Shown: positions 1 through 8,130, counted from the first letter of the stretch. The stretch: 64,000 nucleotides of DNA from Actinobacteria bacterium OV320 (GCA_001298545.1 LJCX01000019.1:310001-374000), one strand, 5' to 3'. Program-made: numbers and translations. Notes: a model not told the origin generated them from the sequence alone.

Positions 1-160
1 TGGCCGCGGAGGTCTCCAGGCGGTTGTCGTACGCGTCACTCACGTCATGACGCGGCGATACAGGGCGGTACGCTCGACATACTCATGCGCCGTCCCACGG
101 CCGATCCCCCCAACCGGAGCCGTGGCAAGAAGTCACTTCCCGATGCGTAATACTCTCTTG

Positions 161-679
161 ATGAACTCAGGCATTACGCCCAGGAGCGGGCCGATCACGA
201 TACGCCGGGCCGTGGCGCGGGATGCCAAACGGCTCACGCGGCTCGTGCGTGGCTCACGCGCCTACGAAGGTCAGTACGCGCCCATGGTCGCGGACTACCG
301 GGTGGGTCCGGACTACATCGAGACCCACCTCGTCTTCGTGGCCCACGCCGCCGACGAGCACCAGGGCCCCGTCCTCGGGTTCTATTCGCTCGTCCTCGCC
401 CCGCCGGAGCTCGACCTGCTGTTCGTGGCCGACGGCGCACAGGGACGCGGCATCGGACGGCTGCTCGTGGCACACATGAAGGCCGAGGCCCGCGCCGCCG
501 AGCTCGACCGTGTCCTGGTGGTGTCGCATCCGCCCGCCGAGGGCTTCTACCGCAGCGAGGGTGCGGTGCGCACCGGGACCGCGTCCGCGAACCCTCCGGC
601 CGTGGCATGGGACCGTCCCGAGTTCGAGTTCCTCATTCCACCCGATGAGACGACGGCACGCGGCAGCGCATCCGAGTGA
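161..679 (+). CDS. GNAT family N-acetyltransferase
   Basis: Predicted acetyl-CoA-dependent N-acetyltransferase of 172 residues. The acetyl-CoA binding motif A is clear as AQGRGIGRLL (residues 93-102), preceded by the usual beta-strand ELDLLFV and followed by an amphipathic helix; a C-terminal FYRSEGA segment matches the family's beta-bulge/helix end. The substrate cannot be read from the sequence. The frame is open from 47, but homology to the fold begins near residue 12 of the version starting at ATG 161; ATG 143 is an alternative. Neither start has a strong ribosome binding site. It is followed by remnant DNA, so it stands alone. Confidence 0.82.
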   Translation: MNSGITPRSGPITIRRAVARDAKRLTRLVRGSRAYEGQYAPMVADYRVGPDYIETHLVFVAHAADEHQGPVLGFYSLVLAPPELDLLFVADGAQGRGIGRLLVAHMKAEARAAELDRVLVVSHPPAEGFYRSEGAVRTGTASANPPAVAWDRPEFEFLIPPDETTARGSASE

Positions 680-803
680 GGTGACGACTCCGCCGGCTCA
701 GCCGACCTGATCAACGGCCGCGAGGACGCCTGGAGCGGCTTCCAGGACCCGAAGACACCAATAGCGATCACCCCTCAGCGACGGCTACGGCGCGTCGTTC
801 CCA
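680..803. other. Gap with no recognisable gene
   Basis: Between the acetyltransferase stop and the end of the phosphoketolase/PNPOx chimera. Short open stretches exist on both strands but none resembles a family I know. Probably more of the same decayed DNA. Confidence 0.5.
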
Positions 804-1105
804 TCAGCACTGGACTCCGCGCGCCAGGGCGGGCAACGCCTGCCGCATGTACACGATGCGACCCACCGGCACCGCGGAAAGCAGGCTCAGGCACTCCTGC
901 CGGTCGAGACCGGGCGAGGTGCACCAGTGGCCGAGCAGCCGGGGCTTGATGTGCGCGTGCCTCAGGGGCTCGGTCAGCAGCAGGTTTGCCATCAGGCAGA
1001 TCTGTCCGGCGACCGGACAGTTGGCGGTCCGCCTGTGCACGCGTCCAGGGTGCGCGGCTCTTCGTCTGTCAGTACGGTGGCGTCCTGGTGTTCGACCGTG
1101 GACAT
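804..1105 (-). pseudogene. Phosphoketolase N-terminus fused to PNPOx-like N-terminus (chimeric remnant)
   Basis: The start codon (1105) has a GGAG ribosome site. The first codons encode [16 protein letters not shown], like the N-terminus of xylulose-5-P/fructose-6-P phosphoketolase. About 2 extra bases near 1058-1070 shift the frame; the next frame continues the same protein with [15 protein letters not shown] and [10 protein letters not shown], the conserved phosphoketolase start (usual form [26 protein letters not shown]). Directly after SPGL the same frame becomes [24 protein letters not shown], the N-terminus of PNPOx-like flavin-binding proteins, and stops at 804. Neither half keeps a catalytic domain; an intact phosphoketolase is about 800 residues. 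The switch at the shared G-L-D/N suggests deletion between two formerly neighbouring genes. Confidence 0.75.
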
Positions 1106-1156
1106 GGTGGGGCTCCGGAAGTCGTCGGCGTTGGATCAACGGGCGGTGGAGGCGGC
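1106..1156. promoter_or_regulatory. Divergent start region of the phosphoketolase remnant and ppk2
   Basis: Only 51 bp separate the two divergent start codons, and both keep Shine-Dalgarno-like sequences (GGAG for the remnant, GGTGGAGG for ppk2). No clear -10/-35 pair is visible, so a promoter is inferred from the arrangement alone. Confidence 0.3.
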
Positions 1157-1960
1157 ATGGCCGGCAAGAACGCGGCGCAGCTGCCGCGCAAGGCGTACGA
1201 GAAGGAACTGCTGCGACTGCAGACGGAGTTGGTGAAGCTCCAGGAGTGGGTGCGGGCCACCGGCACCCGGCTGGTGGTGGTCTTCGAAGGACGGGACGCG
1301 GCGGGCAAGGGCGGGACGATCAAGCGGGTCGCCGAGCACCTCAACCCACGAGTGGCCCGCATCGCGGCGCTCCCGAAGCCGACCGAGCGCGAACGCACCC
1401 AGTGGTACTTCCAGCGGTATGCGGAGCATCTGCCGGCGGCCGGGGAGATCGTGCTGTTCGACCGGTCCTGGTACAACCGCGCCGGGGTCGAGCACGTGAT
1501 GGGTTTCTGCACGAAGGAGGAGCACCAGCTCTTCCTCCGCCAGTGTCCGATCTTCGAACGCATGCTGGTCGAGGCCGGGGTCCTGCTGCGCAAGTACTGG
1601 TTCTCGGTGAGCGACACCGAGCAGCAGGAGCGCTTCCGGCGCCGGCTGGACGACCCGCTGCGGCGGTGGAAGCTCTCGCCGATGGACCTGGAGTCGATCA
1701 CCCACTGGGAGGCCTACTCCCGTGCCAAGGACGAGATGCTGGTGCACACCGACATCTCCGAGGCGCCCTGGTACGTCGTCGAGAGCGACGACAAGCGCCG
1801 GGCACGGCTGAACATGATCGCCCATCTGCTGTCGTCCGTGCCGTACCGCGAGGTGCCGCCGCCGGTGCTGGAGCTCCCGGAGCGGCCGCCGTCCACCGGC
1901 TACCAGCGCCCGCCGCGGGATCTCCAGACCTACGTCCCCGACCACGCGGCGAGCCTCTGA
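1157..1960 (+). CDS. ppk2: Polyphosphate kinase 2 (PPK2 family)
   Basis: Transfers phosphate between polyphosphate and nucleotides, linking polyphosphate stores to NTP/NDP pools in the cytosol. The 267-residue protein is one P-loop kinase domain: Walker [11 protein letters not shown] (44-53), Walker B with the lid start LFDRSWYNR (100-108), then a family-typical KYWFSVSD and a C-terminal [14 protein letters not shown]. Length fits single-domain PPK2. Start chosen at ATG 1157 because it follows GGTGGAGG and the family homology begins there; the frame is open further upstream without resemblance. Its neighbours are decayed stress-type genes, so it looks like the surviving member of a former cluster. 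Confidence 0.93.
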   Translation: MAGKNAAQLPRKAYEKELLRLQTELVKLQEWVRATGTRLVVVFEGRDAAGKGGTIKRVAEHLNPRVARIAALPKPTERERTQWYFQRYAEHLPAAGEIVLFDRSWYNRAGVEHVMGFCTKEEHQLFLRQCPIFERMLVEAGVLLRKYWFSVSDTEQQERFRRRLDDPLRRWKLSPMDLESITHWEAYSRAKDEMLVHTDISEAPWYVVESDDKRRARLNMIAHLLSSVPYREVPPPVLELPERPPSTGYQRPPRDLQTYVPDHAASL

Positions 1961-2068
1961 GCAGCCGGGCATCGCTCTCGCCTCCGCTCTCCTCGCGGGT
2001 GATCGGAGGTCATCGGGACCGAGCGGGGGTGATCGGGAGTGAGTGCGGGTGATCGGCGGGTGGGTAAG

Positions 2069-2290
2069 CCGTGGGGGACCACGACGGCGGGGGCGGGGGC
2101 GGTGGAGTGGTGCAGGACGGCGTATGTGACGTGCTCGATGTGGGCACGACCGAGCCGACCGGGAACCCGCCGATCCCGCCGAGGCCGCCGAGGCCGCGCG
2201 AGCCCAGGACGAGCAGTTAGGCGCTCTTCGCCCCCTCGGCCGGTGCGCCACCGGGGTGACCGAAGACCTGCTCTGTTCGCAACTCGACGC
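2069..2290 (-). pseudogene. Universal stress protein (UspA-type) C-terminal remnant
   Basis: On the minus strand one frame reads VELRTEQVFGHPGGAPAEG..KSA, then a TAA stop, then LLVLGSRGLGGLGG..GGFPVGSV. This is the UspA segment before and including the ATP-binding G-S-R-G signature (usual form A-E/D-LLVLGSRG..G), so the TAA probably replaced a Glu or Asp codon. After GSVV the frame must shift to continue as HIEHVTYAVLHH and then AVVVPHG, the normal end of these proteins. A nonsense codon, a frameshift and the missing N-terminal half make it non-functional. Confidence 0.7.
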
Positions 2291-2310
2291 CGGGATGACG
2301 CAGGCGATGT

Positions 2311-2363
2311 CGATGTGCACGAGCAGCCGCACGTCCTCGGGAGTGTGGAACTTCGTCGACGAG
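2311..2363. repeat. Scrambled PucR/CdaR-type gene fragment, exact match to 44.6 kb on both strands
   Basis: 2311-2343 is identical (33 of 33) to 44623-44655, and 2343-2363 is the exact reverse complement (21 of 21) of 44594-44614. In the intact regulator gene at 43748-45106 these two stretches lie next to each other in the same orientation, encoding PEDVRLLVHI and VWNFVDE. Here they are joined head to head, so each strand carries one fragment in sense. The fragment abuts the stress-protein remnant. Confidence 0.85.
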
Positions 2364-2418
2364 CTCAGGGCCGTCACGTGTCCGGTGGATCATGAGGGCA
2401 GACGACGGAAGGCGGCAC

Positions 2419-4131
2419 ATGTCCAAGGCCTCGGGCAGACAGGTCCCGGAGTGGCGCCGGCTGGTGCCCGGTCTCTTCGCGCTCCTCGGCTACCGGCGCG
2501 CGTGGCTCACGGGCGATCTGCTCGCCGGGGTGACCGTGGCCGCCTATCTGGTGCCGCAGGTCATGGCCTACGCGGGCGTGGCCGGGCTGCCGCCGGTCGC
2601 CGGTCTGTGGGCGATCCTCCCGGCCCTCGGGCTGTACGCGGTGTTCGGTTCCTCGCGGCTGCTGTCGGTCGGCCCCGAGTCCACGACCGCCCTCATGACG
2701 GCCGCCGTGGTCGCGCCGCTCGCCGCCGGGGACACGGGGCGTTACGCGTCGCTGGCGGCGGCGCTCGCCGTCACCGTCGGGCTGCTCTGCCTGGTCGCCC
2801 GGGCGGTGCGGCTGGGCTTCCTCGCGGACCTGCTGTCCCGTCCCGTGCTGATCGGCTATCTCGCGGGCGTGGCGCTCATCATGATGGTGGACCAGCTGCC
2901 CAAGCTCACCGGTGTGCGGACGACGGGCGCGGAGTTCTTTCCCCAGGTGTGGTCCTTCCTCGTCCACCTGCCCGACGCGGACCCGGCGACCGTCGTCTTC
3001 TCCGCCGTCGTCCTCGTGTTCCTCTTCGTGACGGCCCGTTACGCCCGCGCCGTGCCCGGCCCGCTGGTCGCCTTCGTCCTCGGGACCGCCGCGGTCGTGG
3101 TCTTCGACCTCGACGGGCGGTACGGGCTCAAGGTGATCGGCGAGGTTCCGGGCGGTCTGCCGAGCCCTGCCGTCCCGGACCTGAGCGAGCTGCCGCACCT
3201 GGTGCTGCCGGCGCTCGGCGTGCTGCTGGTCGCCTACACCGACTTCATCCTCACGGCACGGGCGTTCGCCGACCACGACGACGAAGGCCCCGGGCTCGAC
3301 GCCGACCAGGAGTTCCTCGCCCTGGGCGCGGCCAATCTGGGCGCCGGGGCACTGCACGGCTTCCCGGTGAGCAGCAGCGCCAGCCGCACCGCCCTCGCCT
3401 CCTCGGCGGGCGCCCGCAGCCAGGCGTACTCGCTGGTGGCGGGAGCGGTGGTGCTCGCCGTGCTGCTCTTCCTGAGCTCGCTGCTGGCGCGGACTCCCTC
3501 CGCGGTGCTCGGCGCGCTCGTCGTCTACGCGGCGGTCCGCATGATCGACCTCACCGGCTTCCGGCGGCTCGCCTCCTTCCGGCGCCGGGAACTGCTCCTG
3601 GCGCTCGGCTGTCTCGCGGGCGTGCTCGCCCTCGACATCCTGTACGGGGTGATCGTGGCAGTCGGCCTGTCCGTGGCCGAGCTGCTGACCCGGGTGGCGC
3701 GACCGCACGACGCCGTCGAGGGTCTGGTCCCCGGTGTGGCCGAGATGCACGACGTCGACGACTACCCGCAGGCCCGGACGATCCCCGGGCTGCTGGTCTA
3801 CCGCTACGACTCGCCCCTGTTCTTCGCCAACGCGGAGAACTTCCGGCGCCGCGCCCTGGCCGCCGTCGACGGACAGACCGACCCCGTCCGCTGGTTCGTC
3901 CTCAACACCGAGGCCAATGTCGAGGTCGACATCACCGCCCTCGACGCGGTCGACGCGCTGCGCCGCGAACTGACCCACCGCGGCATCCTGTTCGCCCTCG
4001 CGCGGGTGAAGCAGGACCTGCTGGACGATCTGGAGGCGTACGGCCTCGCGGACACGGTAGGCGCGGACCGGATATTCCCCACGCTCCCGACCGCCGTGGC
4101 CGCGTACCACGCGTGGCTCGGCCGTCAGTAG
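2419..4131 (+). CDS. SulP family anion transporter with C-terminal STAS domain
   Basis: Inner-membrane transporter of the SulP (SLC26-like) family, which moves sulfate, bicarbonate or related anions. 570 residues. The N-terminal two thirds are hydrophobic helices with the family signature VGPESTTALM (84-93) and PVSSSASRTALA near 325. Residues from about 445 to the end form a STAS domain (LVYRYDSPLFFANAENF ... LNTEANVEVDITAL). No carbonic-anhydrase domain is fused. Start chosen at ATG 2419, seven bases after a GGAAGG site, rather than ATG 2392, which lacks one. It is monocistronic: pseudogene DNA lies upstream and a gene on the opposite strand downstream. The transported ion cannot be told from sequence. 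Confidence 0.9.
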   Translation: MSKASGRQVPEWRRLVPGLFALLGYRRAWLTGDLLAGVTVAAYLVPQVMAYAGVAGLPPVAGLWAILPALGLYAVFGSSRLLSVGPESTTALMTAAVVAPLAAGDTGRYASLAAALAVTVGLLCLVARAVRLGFLADLLSRPVLIGYLAGVALIMMVDQLPKLTGVRTTGAEFFPQVWSFLVHLPDADPATVVFSAVVLVFLFVTARYARAVPGPLVAFVLGTAAVVVFDLDGRYGLKVIGEVPGGLPSPAVPDLSELPHLVLPALGVLLVAYTDFILTARAFADHDDEGPGLDADQEFLALGAANLGAGALHGFPVSSSASRTALASSAGARSQAYSLVAGAVVLAVLLFLSSLLARTPSAVLGALVVYAAVRMIDLTGFRRLASFRRRELLLALGCLAGVLALDILYGVIVAVGLSVAELLTRVARPHDAVEGLVPGVAEMHDVDDYPQARTIPGLLVYRYDSPLFFANAENFRRRALAAVDGQTDPVRWFVLNTEANVEVDITALDAVDALRRELTHRGILFALARVKQDLLDDLEAYGLADTVGADRIFPTLPTAVAAYHAWLGRQ

Positions 4132-4158
4132 CCCGAGAACTCCCCTTCGGTGCCCCCC

Positions 4159-4920
4159 TCAACGGCGCCCGGTCTCGGCCGCGAAGCCGTCGAGCAGGGA
4201 GAAGGTGCGCGCAGGCTGTTCGAGATGGGGCAGGTGGCCCGCTTCCGGCACGACCTCGAAGCGGGCGTTGCCGAACGACGCGGCGTACTCCTTGCCGTAC
4301 GCCGGGGTCGCGATGCGGTCGCTCTCGCCCCACAGGACGAGGGTGGGGGTGGTGACGGCCGCGAGGCGGGGGCGGAGGGTGGGGTCGCTCATGGCGGGGC
4401 CGCCGGAGAAGACCCGCAGGGCCGCCATGTTGCCCTGGAAGACGGCGAGTCGCTCGGCCGGCACGGTCGCCGGGTCGACGTAGAAGCGCTCGGAGTCGTG
4501 GTACGCGTACTCGGCGACGCCGCGCGCGTCGAGGGTGAAGAAGTCCCGGATCGGTTCACCGTCGACCTCGATGCCGACCGCGTTCACCAGAACGACCCCG
4601 CTGATCAGGCCCTGCGTGTCGGCCGTGGCCAGCTCGGCGGCGATCCAGCCGCCGAGCGAGGAGCCGACGACGAGGACGTCGGACAGGTGGCGCTCGCGGA
4701 GGAGGCGGAGGTAGGCGGCGGCGAGGTCGGCCACGTGGGTGAAGTCGTCGGGCCGGGGGGTGCCGTTCCAGCCCGGGTGGGTGGGCAGCAGGGTGCGGGA
4801 CGTCGCGGCGAAGTGCTCGGCGATCGGGCCGACGCTGGCGGGGCCACCGCCGCCGTGCAGGACGAGGACGGGGCGGCCGGCGGCGGGGCCGGATTCGGTG
4901 AGCGTCAGTTCCGGAGTCAT
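4159..4920 (-). CDS. Alpha/beta hydrolase
   Basis: 253-residue single-domain alpha/beta hydrolase. The nucleophile elbow is GSSLGG with Ser88, the oxyanion region is HGGGG (22-26), and the acid and base are Asp201 (GESDRI) and His229 (EAGHLPH), so the triad is complete. Substrate unknown; ester or C-C bond hydrolysis are both possible in this family. It is divergent from the MarR regulator that starts 64 bp away, an arrangement in which the regulator normally controls the neighbouring enzyme. The shared spacer carries a concentric palindrome. Confidence 0.88.
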   Translation of the reverse strand: MTPELTLTESGPAAGRPVLVLHGGGGPASVGPIAEHFAATSRTLLPTHPGWNGTPRPDDFTHVADLAAAYLRLLRERHLSDVLVVGSSLGGWIAAELATADTQGLISGVVLVNAVGIEVDGEPIRDFFTLDARGVAEYAYHDSERFYVDPATVPAERLAVFQGNMAALRVFSGGPAMSDPTLRPRLAAVTTPTLVLWGESDRIATPAYGKEYAASFGNARFEVVPEAGHLPHLEQPARTFSLLDGFAAETGRR

Positions 4921-4933
4921 GGCGAGGACTGTA

Positions 4934-4963
4934 ACTAAGGATGTTTATATAAGCAAGTTTAGT
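4934..4963. promoter_or_regulatory. Concentric palindrome, probable MarR operator
   Basis: ACTAA (4934-4938) and TTAGT (4959-4963) are inverted and share their exact centre, 4948.5, with the perfect palindrome TTATATAA (4945-4952); the TG/CA pair at 4942-4943 and 4954-4955 also matches. This AT-rich element is the only low-GC stretch in the 64-bp spacer between the divergent hydrolase and marR genes. TATAAA on the minus strand could be the hydrolase -10, so a bound regulator would block it. Confidence 0.6.
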
Positions 4964-4984
4964 CAGGGTGCTAGCCTGAGGTAC

Positions 4985-5395
4985 ATGTCCGTCGAACCAC
5001 AGATCCTCGGAAGGGCCGTGAAGGCCGCCCAGTACCGCCAGCACCGAGCGCTCGACAGCCGCCTCGCGTCCGTCGGCAGCACACTCGCGCAGTGGGACGC
5101 GCTACGGGCGATCGGCCGCACCCCGGGCTCCAGCGCACGGGAGCTGGCGGCGGCTACGTTCCAGAGCGAGCAGGCGTTCGGCACGCTGGCCGGACGCCTG
5201 GTGGCGCAGGGGCTGGTGGACCGGCGCCCCGGGCGCGGCCGCCGTTTCGAGCACCACCTCACTCCCGAAGGGGAGCGGGTACTGGAGGCGGGACACGAGG
5301 TGGCCGACTCGGTGCTCACGGAGTGCTTCGAGGGTCTGACGGAGTCGGAGCGAGAAGCACTGCTGGGGCTGCTGCGGAAGATCGAGGAGCACTGA
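4985..5395 (+). CDS. MarR family transcriptional regulator
   Basis: 136-residue winged-helix regulator. The MarR core is visible: LAQWDALRAI, then helix-turn-helix SSARELAAATFQSEQAFGTLAGRLVAQGLV and the wing RRPGRGRRFEHHLTPEG, followed by a C-terminal dimerisation helix. Start chosen at ATG 4985, where family homology begins. It is divergent from the alpha/beta hydrolase and probably represses both promoters through the palindrome in the spacer. The ligand is unknown. Confidence 0.88.
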   Translation: MSVEPQILGRAVKAAQYRQHRALDSRLASVGSTLAQWDALRAIGRTPGSSARELAAATFQSEQAFGTLAGRLVAQGLVDRRPGRGRRFEHHLTPEGERVLEAGHEVADSVLTECFEGLTESEREALLGLLRKIEEH

Positions 5396-5406
5396 GTTCT
5401 CACCGT

Positions 5407-5429
5407 CCAGGCGGGGAAACGCCGCCTGG
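5407..5429. terminator. Bidirectional hairpin terminator
   Basis: Perfect 8-bp arms CCAGGCGG (5407-5414) and CCGCCTGG (5422-5429) around a 7-base loop, sitting between the converging marR and kinase genes. No T tract, as is usual in Streptomyces. Confidence 0.65.
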
Positions 5430-5506
5430 AAGAGGCCGAGTCGAGCGTCCGATGCCCGGCCGGGCGCACGCCACCAGGGTGCGGCCCCTCCCGGACAGCG
5501 GAAGGG

Positions 5507-7084
5507 TCAGCTCCCCGTTCCCGCCGCCCAGAGCACGGTGTCGCCGGACGTGATCACGACGTCTCCGTCGGCCTGGAACACGAGGACCGCTCCTGGGTGA
5601 CCAGTGGTCCGCGAGGCCCACACGGGCCGCCCGCCGCTGTTGTAGACGACCAGGTTGCCGTCCGCCTGGAAGCGGGCGGTGTTGCCCTCGCCGCTGGTCA
5701 TCGCGGCCCAACGCGCCTTGCGATCCTGGTCGTAGATCACGAGGTTGCCGTCCTGCTGGATGATCAGACTCCTGTCCCCGGCCCCCACGGACTCTCCGGT
5801 GGCCAGCTCGAACGGGGCCTGGATGACCTTGGGCGCCGCGCCCTCTCCCTGCGGCGCCTGGCTCTTCTGTGACTCCTGGGTCTCCTGAGGCTCCTGGGCC
5901 GTCGCGGACGGCGTCTCCCCCGCGGTCGACGAGGCGGCCGTGCCGGACGGCCGGCCCTGCGCGGACGGGGAGGAGTCGGCCGAGGAACGCTGCGTACCGA
6001 AGTGGACGGCGGCCACCACAGCCACCACGACCGCGACCGCCGCGAGGGCCGCCGTCAGCAGCCAGGCCGGGCGAAGCCGCCGACGGGTCTCCGGCGGAGC
6101 GGCGAGGACGGTGTCCGATCTCGCCGTCGTCGGGGCCGGTTCCTGACCGGCGGAGACCGCCGTGGCGTGCTGCGCGAGGTCGACCAGGGTGTGCGCCGCG
6201 TGCTCGACCTCGGTCAGCTCTCCGGCGAGAACCGTGGGGCATTCGTCGGGCCAACGCCCGGTCCTGCCGCCCCTCTCCTCCAGCCATGCGCCCAGCCGGG
6301 CCGCCGTCGGACGCTCGGCCGGGTCCTTGGCCAGGCACGCGGCGAGCAGCGGTACCAACTCCGGGGGGACGCCTGCGAGGTCGGCCTCCTCGTGGACCAC
6401 TCGGTACATCAGGGTGGCCGCGGGGATCTGCTCCCCCGCGCGCGAGAAGGGGCCGCGTCCGGTCGCGGCGTACACCAGCGTCGCGGCCAGCGAGAACACG
6501 TCGGCGGGTTCGGCGGCGACGCTGCCGATGGCCTGGTCCGGTGCGAGAAAGCCGGGGGAGCCCACGGAGACACCGAGGCGGGTGTGGCGGCTGTCGTCGG
6601 CGGCCCGTGCGACACCGAAGTCGATCAGCCGCGGACGGTCGCCTGCCAACAGGACGTTCCCGGGCTTGACGTCCCGGTGCGCGAGCCCGGCCTGATGCAC
6701 GGCCTGCAGGGCGCCGCACAGTTCGGCGGCGAGGGCGAGCAACGCGGCCTGGGGCAGCGGGCCATGGGCCGCGACCCATTCGGCGAGCGACGGCGCGGGC
6801 ACATACTCGGTGGCCAGCCACTGCGGGCGCTGGCCCGGGGCGCTGTAGTCCACGACGGTCACGGTCCACGGCGAGCGGACGCGGTCGCTGTTGCGTATCT
6901 CGCGGGCGAACCGCTCCTCGAATCCCGGCTCGGAGCTGAGATCGTCGCGGATCGTCTTCAGCGCGAGCAGCCGGCCCGAACCCGTACGGGACAGGAACAC
7001 CTGCCCCATGCCGCCCGCACCGAGCCGGCCGAGCAACGGATAGCCGCCTATGGAAGTCGGGTCCGAAGGCTGAAGGTTGTTCAT
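5507..7084 (-). CDS. Membrane Ser/Thr protein kinase with C-terminal bulb-type lectin domain
   Basis: 525 residues in four parts. An N-terminal eukaryotic-type kinase (about 12-270) has the glycine loop GAGGMGQV, Lys43 (ALKTI), HRDVKPGN with catalytic Asp139, and DFG (Asp156). A juxtamembrane linker with many Ser, Thr and Pro follows, then one transmembrane helix near 335-357 (LLTAALAAVAVVVAVVAAV). An extracellular Ser/Gln-rich linker leads to a B-type mannose-binding lectin fold with the repeated Q-D-N-V-Y signature: QQDGNLVIY, QADGNLVVY and a weaker QADGDVVI. The PASTA repeats of PknB-like kinases are absent, so the sensor is probably a carbohydrate binder. Start chosen at ATG 7084, since upstream codons lack kinase homology. 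Confidence 0.92.
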   Translation of the reverse strand: MNNLQPSDPTSIGGYPLLGRLGAGGMGQVFLSRTGSGRLLALKTIRDDLSSEPGFEERFAREIRNSDRVRSPWTVTVVDYSAPGQRPQWLATEYVPAPSLAEWVAAHGPLPQAALLALAAELCGALQAVHQAGLAHRDVKPGNVLLAGDRPRLIDFGVARAADDSRHTRLGVSVGSPGFLAPDQAIGSVAAEPADVFSLAATLVYAATGRGPFSRAGEQIPAATLMYRVVHEEADLAGVPPELVPLLAACLAKDPAERPTAARLGAWLEERGGRTGRWPDECPTVLAGELTEVEHAAHTLVDLAQHATAVSAGQEPAPTTARSDTVLAAPPETRRRLRPAWLLTAALAAVAVVVAVVAAVHFGTQRSSADSSPSAQGRPSGTAASSTAGETPSATAQEPQETQESQKSQAPQGEGAAPKVIQAPFELATGESVGAGDRSLIIQQDGNLVIYDQDRKARWAAMTSGEGNTARFQADGNLVVYNSGGRPVWASRTTGHPGAVLVFQADGDVVITSGDTVLWAAGTGS

Positions 7085-7594
7085 GACGACTGTTCCCCGG
7101 AAGTGTGCGTCAGCGCTCGAACCCACGCGCTGGGCCTTGGCTTGCGTGCTGGTGAGCAGGGTGGTCCGCGCTCGCAAGTATGCCGGACGGGTTCACCCTT
7201 CGCGCTTCTCTCCAACTCACCCACGTCGAGCAGACGTTGTGCCCGGCCGGGGGCTTCCCGGGACCGTCGGCCCTGACCACGAGGACCGCCGGACATCACG
7301 AAACCGGCAGATATCCGCACGACGACGGGAGATTGCCCGACCTCCCCCACCCGGTCCCGGGCGCCGGATTCCGGGTGCCACCGGCTCGGCAGGACCTCCG
7401 CGGACCACTCTCGCCCCGCCCGGCTCCCGCCCTTGTGCCCCGAAGCTTCCCCGCTCCTGCCCTTACGGACCCGGACTTCATCCCTCAGGCTTCCTCGGAC
7501 TTCCCCCAGGTTTTCCGCCCGCTGCCTCAGGCCTCCTCTTCCCTCGGCTGCCCTCGATCCGGCACGCCGCCCACCGCCCGGCGAACGGCAGGAC
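7085..7594. other. 510-bp gap: kinase upstream region, no gene seen
   Basis: Lies between the kinase start and the stop of the downstream marR gene, both on the minus strand. Positions 7430-7560 are pyrimidine-rich on the plus strand. I see no convincing gene, repeat or promoter consensus. Confidence 0.5.
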
Positions 7595-8074
7595 TCAGCG
7601 CTCGCGCTCCTCCGCCACCGCCGCCTCGTAGGCGCGCAGGGTGTCGACGAAGAGGCGCCGCTGGGCCGGGGCCAGCGGGGTCAGTACGCGGCGCCAGGCC
7701 GTGGCGCCGGGGGCCAGCCAGGCGGCGATCGCGTCGTGCTGGTCGGGGGCGATGGCCACGATCCGGCGACGCCGGTCGGCCGGATCCTCCTGCCGGTCGA
7801 GGATGCCCTTGCCGCTCAGGTCCCCGACCATCAGGCTGGCCGTGGTGGGCGCCACCTCCAGCCGGGCGGCCAGTTCGTTGACGGTCATGGGTCCGTCGAA
7901 CAACAGACAGGCAAGCAGGGAGAGGTGACGAGGCGCCAGCGACTGCGCTTCCAGCGCCTCGGGCACAGGGATGCGCTTCACCCGGCTCACCATCCGCGGC
8001 ATGAGCAACAGGAGCTCGCGCACCGCGGCGTCCACCTCACCCGCCCCGGCCTCGCGCCGCACGGATCCGGCCAT
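7595..8074 (-). CDS. MarR family transcriptional regulator
   Basis: 159-residue MarR-type repressor. The core is LAPRHLSLLACLLFDGPMTVNELAARLEVAPTTAS with the wing DPADRRRRIVAI, the typical DxRxR element. Start ATG 8074 gives the usual length for the family. It is divergent from the tautomerase gene 130 bp away, and the spacer holds two inverted repeats, which suggests autoregulation and control of the tautomerase. The ligand is not evident. Confidence 0.88.
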   Translation of the reverse strand: MAGSVRREAGAGEVDAAVRELLLLMPRMVSRVKRIPVPEALEAQSLAPRHLSLLACLLFDGPMTVNELAARLEVAPTTASLMVGDLSGKGILDRQEDPADRRRRIVAIAPDQHDAIAAWLAPGATAWRRVLTPLAPAQRRLFVDTLRAYEAAVAEERER

Positions 8075-8093
8075 CTCACACCCCTCACCATTT

Positions 8094-8130
8094 ATCTTTG
8101 ACAGTAAAGATGTTTTGCTTGCAAAGACAT
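8094..8130. promoter_or_regulatory. Two abutting inverted repeats, probable MarR operators
   Basis: ATCTTT (8094-8099) and AAAGAT (8106-8111) form a perfect inverted repeat with a 6-base spacer. Immediately next to it TTTGC/GCAAA (8114-8125) is a second, with outer ATGT/ACAT arms. A TTGACA hexamer (8098-8103) lies inside the first repeat and could be a -35 box pointing to the tautomerase, though no good -10 follows. Confidence 0.6.

Noticed and set aside
8098..8103. TTGACA as a promoter of the tautomerase gene
   Set aside because: No acceptable -10 lies 16-19 bp downstream; recorded only as part of the operator.
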